Origin: Saprolegnia diclina VS20
Taxonomy: Eukaryota; Oomycota; Saprolegniomycetes; Saprolegniales; Saprolegniaceae
Direction of reading: 5' to 3'
NCBI RefSeq assembly: GCF_000281045.1
Contig: NW_008246080.1
Span: 448,416 to 507,432, forward strand
DNA length: 59,017 nucleotides
The position numbers and the translations under genes were made by a program. The notes beneath the pieces were generated by a model, which was not told the origin of the DNA, searched no databases, and saw nothing but the letters and a program-made list of their open reading frames with translations. Below, one piece after another: positions 10,101-19,587 of the stretch (within the stretch, counting starts at the first letter, position 1; each line of letters begins with the position of its first letter).

Positions 10101-12612
10101 CCATGATGCACGAGACGCGGTCGATCGCCCAGACGTTTGTGTCGCCCATCGTCGTAAAAAAAGCGTTGGTTGCCGACGAGATGAGGAACGGCGTCGTATC
10201 CGACCTGTCCTCGTGACTGATGCGGCGTACGTGCAAGGCGAGTGCTGTCATCCCGAGTGCAAGCCCGACCACAAGCAGTTGCAGCCATAACAAGAGCGTG
10301 ATGCGGTCGGTGCTGCCCACCTCGACGACGCCGCTCGTACACGAGAGAAAGTAGTCGACGTCGGTGCTGCTGCACACTCGGTGCAGTGTCGCCGAGAGCT
10401 CGACTGGTGACGTTGCGTCCAGTACAATGTACAAAAGCCAGAGCGCGCAGCTACTGATTGGCGCATAGTAGGCCGAGAGCCGGGGAACCACCAAGAGCAG
10501 AATGTCGTTGAGGACATATGTGATCCACGTCGCCTCGCCTGCGACGACGATCGTCTCGACCAGCGTCCGGGGCGTCGACGCAAACCGCGTGCCTTGGCTC
10601 GTTGCCATCAACGACACTTGGGCGGTGCTGAGCAGCAGCATGGCAGTGCCACCGCGCACAAGGAGCAGCGGGCGGCCGATCCAAACCGAGCCGACGACGC
10701 GGTTGAAGCGAAAGAGGTTGCGACCCACGAGGTGAAAGCCGCTGAGCGCACCGTAAAACGTGCAGAGCGACGCGACGAGCAGTAGGAGCACGCTCGTGTA
10801 GACGCAGAGGTAGTAGAAGACCTTGGTCGCTTGCTTGAGCTCGTTCGACGGCGTCGCCAACGTCGTCGGCGCGTACTCGTTGGAGATGAGGACGAGCGAG
10901 GCGACGTCGCCTTGAAATGATAACACTTCGCGCTTGCCATTCGCCCAGTCGAGAAGGAAGAGGTAGCCAAATACGCTCCAGGTCGGGTCCGAGAGCAGTT
11001 CATGCTGCAACAACACCCAGTTGCCGCTGGTCACTTCCTTGGCGTACTGCATGAGACTCACACCAAGCGGCGACACGCTGGGTGCAATTGCAGCCATCGC
11101 GGTCGTGGTGGTTGCTGAAAGGGATGGCAGCTGCGTCACGACGGCGCGCGCCGCTTCGATCGACGCGACACAAGCGGCTTGCGTCACGTTCTGCGAGGCG
11201 CACGTCGCTGTCGACGTGCGATCTTGTGACGCGACAAGACAGAAAAGCAGTGCATCCGGGGTGTGCGTGATTAGCAGCGGCTTGGGCGTCCCGCAGGCGT
11301 CGCTGTAGTCGAACGACTGCTGCACAAACGACCGGACGGCGTTGTTGGTGCACATGGGGTTGCCGCCGTAGAACGCGTAGCCAGGTGTCCACGCCGGCGG
11401 TACCGGGCGCGTCGACGTGATGGAGAGATTGGCGTACGCCGTCTGTACTGTGGACGAAGCGAGCGCGAGGTCGCACTGGAACGCTGCTATGGCGATCGCA
11501 ATGGTCGGAGGTGGCGCCACGTAAAAGATGTCGACGCTAATGAACGGACCAACAGTCGAGCGAAAGACACTAATTTGGTTGACGCAGCGTCCAGGTGTCG
11601 GACACAGACCCTGGTATACCTCGAGGTCGATCGCGGCGCCATAGAGACTCGAGTTGGCTCCGAAAAAGGCGGGGGCTTGCCGCACCAAACTCCGAGGGGG
11701 TTTCTGAAATACAAAAATGTCGTTGAGGAAGCGCCAGTACATGATCATGGACGTCCATGGTCCGTTGAGAAGCGGCGTGTTCTTGAGCTGAAACTGCTGC
11801 TGCATGCCGAGCGCGTTCTGGAGCAGCATGGTCTCGGTGACGCCTGGGCCGCGCTTGTTGCCCCACTGCAGCTGAAAGTACGAGAGATGGAAGGTCGACC
11901 AGCGCGCAATCTCGTCATCGATCGACGTGGTCGCTCGCGCGCTGGCGGTCGCGTCGAGCCACGCTTGGCCGCCGGGCAACGCCACCAAACCGTTTTGGAT
12001 GGTGATGGTAAACTTGTTGCCGGCGCCGCCCCACATGGCCATAAAGTCGTCCCACACCAGGTTGCGCAAGACACTCTCGAGGTACACGGCGCCGTTGGAC
12101 GCATACTGCGTCTCGCACCGACGCTGGCGCTCGGGCGTGTGCGCGACCTCCCACCGCTTCTCAAAGTCGACCCAGCAGTACTGCGTCATCATGCGCGTGC
12201 TCCACGCCGCCGAGAGGTTCCGGAGGTTGCCGACTGCGTACGGCACCGAGACGCACTCGGTGAGGATGACCTGGTTGACGTACGTCGGGTACACGCTCGT
12301 GTAGGCGACGGACGCGTCGTACTGCTTGCGGGTTATGGCGGCCGGGCCAAAGACGTCGAGAGCGCCTTGGGCGGTCGTGGTGAGTGCGATGTTGGCAATG
12401 TCGGCAAGGAACGACTGGTGGCCGGTGGTGTTGTAGTGGGCCCACCAGAGATCGTTTTGCATGCTGGGCGCGAGCATGTAGAGGTAAAAGACGCCAGTGG
12501 CGAGCGAGAGGTAGAGGTAGCCAAACCCGAGTAGCACTTCGAGTCGCTGGGCGCCACTGAGGCGGTGCGGTGTACCCGACGACCCTGCCGGCGTGATGCG
12601 TTCCTTGGTCAT
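7171..12612 (-). CDS. Giant tandemly duplicated multipass membrane protein
   Basis: A single uninterrupted frame of about 1,813 residues. Start ATG 12612 (MTKERITPAG) is preferred to the in-frame ATG at 12807 because coding character and the first membrane helix begin after it. The protein consists of two homologous halves, about 12612-9930 and 9930-7171. Each half has an N-terminal hydrophobic helix, a motif NDLWWA-x-x-N-x-TG, an extracellular-looking region with YCW/YCF-x-DF, NGAVYLES and many N-x-S/T sites, then a cluster of C-terminal helices beginning VWIGRPLLLVRG (half 1) or VWVGRPLLFLRS (half 2). I know no characterised family with this layout; it is probably a lineage-specific surface or channel-like protein. 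A partial inverted copy lies at 15958-16845. Confidence 0.85.
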   Translation of the reverse strand: MTKERITPAGSSGTPHRLSGAQRLEVLLGFGYLYLSLATGVFYLYMLAPSMQNDLWWAHYNTTGHQSFLADIANIALTTTAQGALDVFGPAAITRKQYDASVAYTSVYPTYVNQVILTECVSVPYAVGNLRNLSAAWSTRMMTQYCWVDFEKRWEVAHTPERQRRCETQYASNGAVYLESVLRNLVWDDFMAMWGGAGNKFTITIQNGLVALPGGQAWLDATASARATTSIDDEIARWSTFHLSYFQLQWGNKRGPGVTETMLLQNALGMQQQFQLKNTPLLNGPWTSMIMYWRFLNDIFVFQKPPRSLVRQAPAFFGANSSLYGAAIDLEVYQGLCPTPGRCVNQISVFRSTVGPFISVDIFYVAPPPTIAIAIAAFQCDLALASSTVQTAYANLSITSTRPVPPAWTPGYAFYGGNPMCTNNAVRSFVQQSFDYSDACGTPKPLLITHTPDALLFCLVASQDRTSTATCASQNVTQAACVASIEAARAVVTQLPSLSATTTTAMAAIAPSVSPLGVSLMQYAKEVTSGNWVLLQHELLSDPTWSVFGYLFLLDWANGKREVLSFQGDVASLVLISNEYAPTTLATPSNELKQATKVFYYLCVYTSVLLLLVASLCTFYGALSGFHLVGRNLFRFNRVVGSVWIGRPLLLVRGGTAMLLLSTAQVSLMATSQGTRFASTPRTLVETIVVAGEATWITYVLNDILLLVVPRLSAYYAPISSCALWLLYIVLDATSPVELSATLHRVCSSTDVDYFLSCTSGVVEVGSTDRITLLLWLQLLVVGLALGMTALALHVRRISHEDRSDTTPFLISSATNAFFTTMGDTNVWAIDRVSCIMAGLVPFTLHRKHFTFDLKSWLVVKDTVSVYQSGKTTTVNETTPLKSTTPSGSLLLLSANSPLERHSWDRPLALAGLVYMTATIVGSLSYLSVSQVNLANDLWWANFNSTGAHAFLANWYNEQLYLNASYASLALDTRNISATLLYGAPDVFVTTAANFGSHLQHTQLNTLPAIIAGLRSMDACTHAPWIFTQYCFLDFQQMWPMANSARRQQRCARMTTNGAVYLESLLRNVHWDDWQPCWGFAFQIAFANDLQTSLDGQRWLHQMQAENPLSIVDEATYWRTFGVVTYDVQWQNFKQVGLLSSYNVLSAYSTTAALTLQALNGSYQFSAQTTFKAYWALANDLAAVSTNSSGIGGLSLLRASARFAFANTSLAAVLVTNMTISTPFGAGFSFVRSVLGPFGSMDMRYVRAPASAQRLLLHVFSALRSSALSSNQSQSAYMSIYVPGSMYPVPQPWLSAKLLSYGGSPLCPELGSSSGLALTTGLVNLLSYSARCSSSTGAQAKLTPSREQVVFALLLSGITPASPITAICAADTSGYKACPDYLRGARSYLDTYLPSIDWAPEVAAAIAATTALDISLLQLTRTNKTSPLTWSQLPLFNPSDANFAFFAWCYVAEWLQGFREVVAFDGDVGSITLLTDQLLPLQQGVAPWEIPTTMATYARTGAMYVTLVVLSVAILACVYILASRGHVEGMNMLELSRVGGIVWVGRPLLFLRSLTAMAVLCTGSLDLQVAGSMSYLHSTDVPWYKTCLAASEVSWLVAIVNDVLMIWTKEHTALYVTPNGLLVTGTTALLSMVSPVTHTASLGRACDIAQVDFQIVCTGGDVVIGVRSRVALLVLLVGVLNVATFGFMRWLVRKPPKNHAESLLLYAGAKYLFLSAKWIYKDVYCLDRASAALNGLVSVRYNGSYYGLDIKTWRTFTLTQPSVPAIPSAHALFTPAMYALPLDNLSAIDQAIKKSQLVHVKSKATSGTSRDAT
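7171..12612 (-). repeat. Internal tandem duplication of the membrane protein
   Basis: The two halves share blocks in the same order: NDLWWAHYNTTG versus NDLWWANFNSTG, NGAVYLESVLRNLVWDD versus NGAVYLESLLRNVHWDD, and VWIGRPLLLVRGGTAML versus VWVGRPLLFLRSLTAMA. The divergence is far greater than that of the inverted copy at 16 kb, so this duplication is old. Confidence 0.8.
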
Positions 12613-12913
12613 CGAAAGTTGTTGTGTCCCTTGGCTTTTGGCTGTTTCGATTTTGGGCGCCAGTGTGTGTGATTGGCTACCGGATTGGCATGGTGCAAGG
12701 TGATTGGTGGAAAAGATTCTATGTGGACATGGATCCGGGGGTAGGGTACAATCTTGAAATAGTACGGTAGTGGTTTTGAAACTGCACTCCATCCAGAATT
12801 TGGACAACCAGAGTAGAGAGTCCCACTAGTCGATTTGCGGGCGGCGCTGGAGTTTGCATAAGTTGCGATACGAATCCATCGAAAAGTTAGAGGTATGTTT
12901 ATAGTCTACATGA
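12613..12913. promoter_or_regulatory. Upstream region of the giant membrane-protein gene with three CCAAT boxes
   Basis: Three GATTGG elements (reverse complement CCAAT) lie on the plus strand at about 12671-12717, that is 60-105 bp upstream of the minus-strand start at 12612. They alternate with GC-rich sequence. The rest of the interval is the short 3' flank of the K+ channel gene, which ends at 12914. Confidence 0.45.
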
Positions 12914-15565
12914 CTAAGCAGCAATATCACTCGTCGCCGGGGCGGTTGGAGTAGCGGCTGGAGCCTGTACGACCGGCAGCTGGTCCAGGATCGCGTGCAT
13001 GTTTTTGATTTTGGCAACAAGGACATCTTGAACGCGTTTGATATGGTCGAGCTGTAGCATCATTTCAGCGCTCACTGCGCCCGTGCTCTCGGTGGTGGAA
13101 GGCTCGGTGGGCGGTGACGTTGCCCAGTTGAGCCGGTACCCGGGGGCCTTTGGTTTCGCCGACGATTTGCGCCGGACCTTGGGCTCCGAGCTGTCCGGTG
13201 TCCTCGTCGTGCTTGCAAATGCTGCACCATTCGCACGGGCTTTGGAGTAGTTGGCGAGCTTTTGCATCATTTTTGGAAAATGCACCAGTGCTAACCATGA
13301 GCAACATCAACCAACTTTGCGAAATCAGGAAAATCTCGTTATACCTTCCAGAAAGCGGACGCGCGAGAGCATGCGCAATTCGCAAAAGCACAGCGTGCGC
13401 ACGGTGGCCATGCGCTTGCAATCGCGGTTGAGAATCGCCATTTCGCCTGATTGAATCCTGTAAATTAGCATATTGTGTAGGGGTAGGGTACTCTACCAAA
13501 GTACTGGTTCTCCCCCAAGACGGTGAGTTGCATGCTGTCCTTGATGACTTCGACAGCGCCGCGGAAGATGAAGAACATTTCGTGGCCGAGCTCGCCCTCG
13601 ACGCACACGTCTTCGAACGGCGCAAAGCAGATCATGCGCATGCTGAGCGCGAGGTCCATGATAAAATTGGGGTCGCTGCCCTTGAAAAAGGGAAATTTCC
13701 ACAGAAAATGGTCGTTGATCGCGAGCGCAATCTTGGAGCGCAGCATCGCCGAGAGTTCGTTCAAGAGCTCTTGCTCCTGCTGCATGTCGTTTTCTTTCGA
13801 CTTGCGTGCATTTTGAAAAAAATCCCGAATCTCATCGCGCAAATGTCGTGGCAGGTCCCGCGCCGCCATGTATTCATTGATTTCGTCCTACGAGCAGCCC
13901 GCATCAGTCGCAGTTTACGAATCATGTCGAGTCGAATTCGACGACCATTTTCTCTCGGAATGCCGTCTCGTGCGCTGTCAAGCTCGAAACGAGCGATACG
14001 ATCTATCGTAGCCTTGAAATCGAGTCGATTGTCCAGTCGACAAGAGCCAACGCAACCACGTACGTTGGTGATACCGTAGGCAAAGATACCCGCGCCAGCA
14101 AACATGGCGAAAATCGCAAAGCACCGCTCGTTGGGGCTAATACCCGACACTACATCTCCCATATCCCATCCATCCTTTGAAGAAGAGGCAAGTAGTACCA
14201 TCCCCGTACCCCACTGTGGCGCTAGTCCACAACGAATTAAGCCAATTGCGACTTGATCACCGGTACGTACAGTGTCATAATGGCCCAGTACAAGGCAGCG
14301 ATATATTGGTCCCAGATCGTCATGTGGAGGAGGTCTTTGGCCTTGAGCCACGTGTTGACGGGCGGATCGCTGTAGTACGAGTCTTGGAACGACACCCAGA
14401 AAAAAATACACCTAAAAAAATTAACCACAAAAAACAAGAAACCACGAATTATCCCGTACGCAAACCAATGCGAGATGAAGAGAACTGTGAGGCAATAGCG
14501 GAAGAGACTGCTGATCGTCGACCGAATCAAAAGCGCGTGTTGCAGCCGGTTGAGAATCCGCAGCATCCGGAAGAGTCGAAGCAGCCGAAGCAAGCGGAAG
14601 AGCTTGAGTGCTTTGGAGAGGACGGGGTCGGCGTCGCTGATGACGGCCGAGAACGGAAAGCTCGAGACCGCGTCGACGATGAACCACGACTTGAGATAGT
14701 CGCACACAATGACACTTCGATCAAAATGCACTTTGTTTTTGAGCTCGACCGCCGTGAAAAAGTTGCTCACCTACAAAGAAGACAATCTGTCGTTTCGCCT
14801 GTCGCTCGACGAGGGCGCACAATGTCGATCGCAAAGAAGACGTCGAGAACTTTGTCGATGAGGGCTTCGTTGTCACTTTCGGGCATGTTGGTCTCAAACG
14901 TCACTTGAAACTAGATGCCGTTGCTCGACGATCGCAGACGTAAAAAATAGCAATTACCGGGACGACAAAGGCGTTGTAGAAGATCAAGACAATGCACACC
15001 ACGTCCCAGCGCAGTCGTATCTTGCCGTGCGGATGCAGCACCCAGCGGTGGTGGACCGGAATCAACTCCTTGGTGTCGACCACGCGCCTTGTGCCGTTGG
15101 GGCCAACTAGAAACACGACGGTGTGAGTCCGCCTCGTCACACACCGCTCGCACTTTTAAAGGCACTTTGCTTGGCCAGGCCCGTTGTCTTGGCCTTGAGC
15201 GCGGCTTCCAAATGCTCGTGTGTTTGCATTTCTTCTTGCGGCGTCATGGACACTTGAACCGGCGTCGCCGTCGTCGAGAGCGCAATCATGTCTCGACCCA
15301 TATTGGGCGCCGAGGCCCGGAGCTCCTCTGTGATGTCGGCAGGTATTTCTGACTCATCATCGTCGTCGTCGTTGGTCAACGGCGGCACCAAAACGGGTGC
15401 TTTGACGAGCCCAACCGAGAGCGCACGCGCGCTCCGGCCCATCTTGATGACGTGCAAGTGGCTCTCGCGGCGTGGATGAATCTCGGGGCGGGCCGATGGT
15501 GGCAGCGGCAAGCGCTGCCGGCAGCCGGTGCTGACAGCATCCAGTGTCGGACCGGTCGGATCCAT
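12914..15565 (-). CDS. Voltage-sensing K+ channel with cyclic-nucleotide-binding domain
   Basis: An EAG/CNG-superfamily channel in 11 exons. In order: a long acidic N-terminus from ATG 15565; S1 (LRWDVVCIVLIFYNAFVVP); S2-S3 (FFAIDIVSNFFTAVELKNK, WFIVDAVSSFPF); an arginine-rich S4 (KLFRLLRLLRLFRMLRIL); S5; a pore helix with K+ selectivity filter MTLATVGYGDD; S6; a C-linker (FREKMDEINEYMAARDLP); and a cyclic-nucleotide-binding domain with the phosphate-cassette segment FGEMAILNRDCKRMATV. The C-terminal tail has a basic stretch and a short coiled coil. Ten introns, mostly 43-61 nt, rejoin the conserved motifs exactly. The filter predicts K+ selectivity. The phosphate cassette is shortened, so ligand binding is uncertain. 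The usual cellular place is the plasma or ciliary membrane. Confidence 0.9.
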
Positions 15566-15957
15566 CGACTGCGGAAATGAAACGGCACGGCGCTTCGGGC
15601 ACCAATCGCGTGTCGAGAACGCCAAGTGCAAACACTGTTTGTACCACTGGCGCCACGAGATTCTGTCTCGCGCGAGTCTTTGGCATACTCTGTCGGCCAC
15701 ATACCGGTACGGTATGTGCAGTCGATGGGATGGTTTGTCATTGTGTACGACTATGGTTGCGAAAACGCTCTAGTCAAAACAACCTTGGAACGCAGAAGCG
15801 GAGGACCTCTTCTCGCTGGTGCTGCTCCGTTCGCGCTGTAGCTCGGCCTCGTCTCGTACTCCATCATACAGCGTCAGCCCATTGAAATCTCAATACGAAT
15901 AGTGCTCGAGAGTATTGCGGATGCGATAGACTCGATAGCAAATGCATATATGCACAT
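15566..15957. other. Spacer upstream of the K+ channel
   Basis: An in-frame extension of the channel N-terminus to 15700 exists but looks less coding. No other gene is supported. The stretch just before 15958 is AT-richer and marks the edge of the inverted duplicate. Confidence 0.4.
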
Positions 15958-16845
15958 CGAGAGTGCAGCAGCACCGACGTCGACTACTTTATCTCGTGCA
16001 CGAAAAGCGTCGTCGAGGTGGGCACCACCGACCGCATCACATCTTGTTGTGGCTGCAACTGCTTGTGGTCGGCCTTGCGCTCGGGAAGACGGCACTCGTC
16101 TTGCGTGTCCACGGCTGCATCGTCTGGGTCGGTCGCCAGCTGCTCGTTCTGCGGTCGCTCACGGCCATGGCCGTGCTCTGCACCGGGTCCCTGGACCTCC
16201 AAGTGGCGGGCAGTATGAGCTACCTTCACTCGACCGATGTACCCTGGTACAAGACGTGTCTGGCGGCCAGCGAAGTGTCGTGGCTAGTCGCCATCGTCAA
16301 CGACGTCTTGATGATCTGGACCAAAGAACACACAGCGCTGTACGTGACACCCAACGGGCGTCTCGTGACCGGCACGACCGCACTCCTAAGTATGGTGTCG
16401 CCCGTGACGCACACCGCGCCGCTCGGCCATGCGTGTGACATCGCGCAAGTCGACTTTCAAATCGTGTGCACGGGCGGCGACGTCGTCATTGGCGTCAGAA
16501 GCCGCGTCGCCCTACTCGTGTTGTTGGTCGGCGTCTTGAACGTCGCAACGTTTGGCTTTATGCGCTGGCTCGTGCGCAAGCCGCCAAAGAACCACGCCGA
16601 GTCGCTCCTGCTCTACGCCGGCGCCAAGTACCTTTTTCTGAGCGCCAAGTGGATTTACAAGGACGTATACTACCTCGACCGCGCGTCCGCCGCCCTCAAC
16701 GGACTCGTCTCGGTGCGCTACAACGGGAGCTATTACGGCCTCGACATCAAGACGTGGCGAACGTTTACGCTCACGCAACCGAGCGTGCCAGAGATACCGT
16801 CGGCACACGCTTTGTTTACGCCGGCGATGCATGCACTGCCGCTGG
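15958..16845 (+). pseudogene. Inverted chimeric fragment of the giant membrane-protein gene
   Basis: Two blocks of the gene at 7171-12612 are joined here in the opposite orientation. Block A (about 15958-16112) corresponds to the end of half 1 of the parent (about 10380-10226) and is clearly diverged, with its frame disturbed near 16047. Block B (16119-16845) matches the end of half 2 (7992-7266) over exactly 727 nt without an indel and with only a handful of visible differences, for example VGRQLLVLRS against VGRPLLFLRS and NGRLVTG against NGLLVTG. Block B keeps an open frame to about 16883. It has no recognisable start or promoter and lacks most of the protein, so it is probably a non-functional duplicate. 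Confidence 0.85.
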
Positions 16846-17288
16846 CGTGCTTGTTGGACCTCAGCGAAGCGAAGAGGCTATAATGACGAGCCGAACTGCC
16901 ACGGTAAGGCTAAAGTCGCACCCGACGTGCACGCCGTCTTCGTTGGCAGCCCCACCACCTGTGGCCTGCTGCAAGTTGAGTAAGCTGGTGCCTCTCCAAG
17001 GGTCATTTGCGGTGCGAGGGTCCGGGCCATCCTCGTTACTAGTAGGCTCATCATAAGATCTAAGGTTGTCATGCGTCAAAGTTGCTGTAAAGGAGAGTGA
17101 TCTGCCGCGCTGCGTTGAAAGCGCTGGTCGTGTATCATCATCGCGCACTGGACGATGCTGTAGCAATCTTCCAGCGATGTTGAAGCTGCGGCGTTTCGCC
17201 CAATGGCTTTGCTTTCTATCCGGATGTCCGGATACGAAGCAAATCTTGGCTGTTGTGTCAACAGGCAACTCGCCAATTTTCCTCCTCG
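16846..17288. other. Spacer and ECH1 promoter region
   Basis: No gene is supported between the end of the duplicated block and ECH1. A CCAAT box (CCCAATGGC) lies at about 17199, 90 bp before the ECH1 start. Confidence 0.4.
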
Positions 17289-18275
17289 ATGCACGCGATC
17301 ACCCGCCGCCTCTCGCCGCTTGCCGCCCGCCCGCTCCGCCGCTGGCGCAGCGACGCGTCCAACATCTCGCTTCTGCGCGAGTGGATCCAGCCGACGGCGT
17401 CGGTGACCAAGCTCCAAGACCTCTCGTTCGAGACGCTTGCGATCACGTCGTCCCTCGATGGCGCCGCGACCAGCGGCAACGCCGGTGTCCAGGACGGCGT
17501 CTTGAACGTCCGGCTGCATCGCCCAAAGAAGCTCAACGCGTTCGACATGCAGATGTGGAACGAACTCGATGTGCTTTTCCAGGCCATCGAGCACACGCCC
17601 GAGGTGCGCGCGGTGGTCATTCGCGGCGAGGGCCGTGGCTTCTCGTCGGGCATGGACCTCGGCGTCTTTGCGGCCATGCAAGAGCTCATCACGTCTTTCG
17701 AATGCGAAGGCCGGAAGCGCGAAGCGCTTCTCGGTGTCATTGCGCGCTTTCAGCGCATCATCTCGGCCCCTGAGCGCTGCCGCGTGCCGGTCATTGCCGC
17801 CGTCCACGGTAGCTGCATTGGCGGTGCCGTTGACTTTGTCACGGCCTGCGATATCCGCCTCTGCGATACGAGCGCCGAGTTTAGCGTCAAGGAGGTCGAC
17901 CTCGCGATCGTGGCCGACGTCGGCACGCTCCAGCGTCTGCCGAACCTTGTCGGCGAGCAGCGAGCCAAGGAGCTCGCGTACACAGGTCGTAGCTTCTTTG
18001 GCGACGAGGCCGAGTCCATGGGCCTTGTCCTCAAGAGCCACGCAGATGTGAACGACCTCTTTGAGCATGCGACCGCACTCGCCTCGACGATTGCGGCCAA
18101 GAGCCCGCTTACGATCCGCGGTGTGAAGAAGGTCGTCCAGTACCAGCGCGACCACTCGACGCAAGACTCGCTCGACCAAGTCCAACTTTGGAACTCGGCG
18201 ATGCTGTACAGCGCCGACTTGGCCGAAGCCATGACGGCGATGGCGACGCGCAAGCCGCCTGTCTTTAAAGATTAG
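17289..18275 (+). CDS. ECH1: Delta3,5-Delta2,4-dienoyl-CoA isomerase, mitochondrial
   Basis: A crotonase-fold enzyme of beta-oxidation. It shifts double bonds in dienoyl-CoA esters so that unsaturated fatty acids with odd-numbered double bonds can be degraded. It is a single exon of about 328 residues. The N-terminus (MHAITRRLSPLAARPLRRW) is rich in Arg and lacks acid residues, as expected of a mitochondrial presequence. Family motifs are GRGFSSGMDL (oxyanion hole), HGSCIGGAVDFVTACDIR and KEVDLAIVADVGTLQRLP. The Asp of GGAVD, the Glu of KEVD and the Asp of ADVGT correspond to the acidic residues of mammalian ECH1. An upstream in-frame ATG at 17253 is possible but would weaken the targeting signal. 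There is no C-terminal PTS1. Confidence 0.93.
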   Translation: MHAITRRLSPLAARPLRRWRSDASNISLLREWIQPTASVTKLQDLSFETLAITSSLDGAATSGNAGVQDGVLNVRLHRPKKLNAFDMQMWNELDVLFQAIEHTPEVRAVVIRGEGRGFSSGMDLGVFAAMQELITSFECEGRKREALLGVIARFQRIISAPERCRVPVIAAVHGSCIGGAVDFVTACDIRLCDTSAEFSVKEVDLAIVADVGTLQRLPNLVGEQRAKELAYTGRSFFGDEAESMGLVLKSHADVNDLFEHATALASTIAAKSPLTIRGVKKVVQYQRDHSTQDSLDQVQLWNSAMLYSADLAEAMTAMATRKPPVFKD

Positions 18276-18347
18276 GTCATCTCGCCCGTCGTTTTGGAAA
18301 TATCGTAAATAAGACAACTTGTCATTGTGTGCGTTACCACAACTACA
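18276..18347. other. Short convergent 3' spacer
   Basis: About 70 bp separate the stop of ECH1 from the stop of the convergent protease-like gene. It is AT-richer than the flanking coding sequence and must hold both polyadenylation regions. No specific signal was identified. Confidence 0.35.
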
Positions 18348-19587
18348 TCACGGCGTGGTGACGAGAATGCACGACGGGCTCTCGAGGCACGTCGACTCGA
18401 CCGAGAAGCGGCGTTGAAGACTCACTAGGGGGTGACAACATCAGAAAGAGCATCGATACATCGAGAATGGACAGGTTGTCGATACCTTTGTGATCGCGGA
18501 ATGCCTTGATAAACCAAGCGCTCACTGCTAGCATGAGCACTGAGACGACGAGAAGGAGCGTCACCGCCCACGACGGGGCTCGGTTGTCTAGAGTCAGATT
18601 GAGCAAGTGAAGGGCAACGACGCAACCACATACCCGAGGCCGACGCTGAAGTTGTCGCTGTAGCACCAAGTGGCTGCATTCGGACGCTACCCGGCGGACA
18701 GTGCATGGTGACGGACCGACCGGCAATCGAGAACGTGATCGGAACATGCTGGAAAAATGGAAGTCCCAAGATCCACTCGGTGCCATCGCCGGCGCTCAAG
18801 AGCAGTCGTCGCCCGGCGTCCAAGTACAACTCTGGTGTTAGAAGGAACGTGGTTGATGCGTTGCCCAGTGTAAAGCGCAGGGTCGGCAAGGCGACAGTGG
18901 TCGGACACACATAGAAACCGTCAATGATAGCGCACGCTGTGAGATACCGCGCCGCCATCTAAGCACTGGTTGAGCCATCGAGAGGTGTAGAAGTGGCGTA
19001 CGTACGGTGAGCAAGAGGCTTTTTGGCATTTGAATGGTGGGGTGTGTCGCGTTGAGTGCTACGGGACAGAGGGCGTTGGCGCAGGCGGGCGCGGGTGCAC
19101 CAACTTCGAACGAAAGACTCGACATGGCGACTGTCCACGTCGGCGTCGGCAGCAAAAGAAGCGGCAGCGAGACAGGCGTCAAGGCCGCTTGCGTATGGTA
19201 GATGTCGTCGAGACCGTTGAACACGATCGCGCTGTGTGTCGGGGCAAGGTACACGGTAAACGTGTCGACGCCGACGAGCCCGGACGTGTTGGCGATCGGG
19301 CGACCGAGGCCGAGACGACCGTCCGTGCCAAAGGATGTTGTAGTAGCTACGACACTGCCGTTGTCGATAACGAGAGCGCTCGACGCCGCGACGCCGGGAA
19401 CGGTGATGGACATTGTCGTAGTGTCGGGCGAAACGGCGTACACCGTATCGTTGACAGTGACGTTGCCAGTATATTGCCAATCGAGGCCATGCGGCGTCAT
19501 CACCAACGGCAAGCGCACCACAGAGCTGGCGAGAGACGTGGTTGCCATGAGCACAGCGACCACGGCCGCACACTGTCGGGTGATCAT
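18348..19587 (-). CDS. Secreted, membrane-anchored pepsin-family (A1) homologue, probably inactive
   Basis: Four exons. A signal peptide (AAVVAVLMATTSLAS) is followed by two lobes that align with pepsin-like proteases: FGTDGRLGLG matches the usual DGILGLG. A cysteine-bounded segment (ACAIIDGFYVCPTTVALP) and the late motif ILGLPFFQHVPITFSIAG are typical of the C-lobe. The first catalytic motif is altered (SPDTTTM instead of DTGS), and the second is absent (ALNATHP where VDTGTS is expected, Asp replaced by Asn). A C-terminal helix (WAVTLLLVVSVLMLAVSAW) and a short tail follow. Introns start GTACGT, GTATGT and GTATCG. The likely role is a surface binding or structural protein rather than a protease. 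The last splice gives an end at 18348; skipping it would end the frame at 18343. Confidence 0.75.

Noticed and set aside
11575-12534. 319-codon plus-strand frame antisense to the giant membrane protein
   Set aside because: Shadow frame: the minus strand has conserved duplicated blocks over the same bases.
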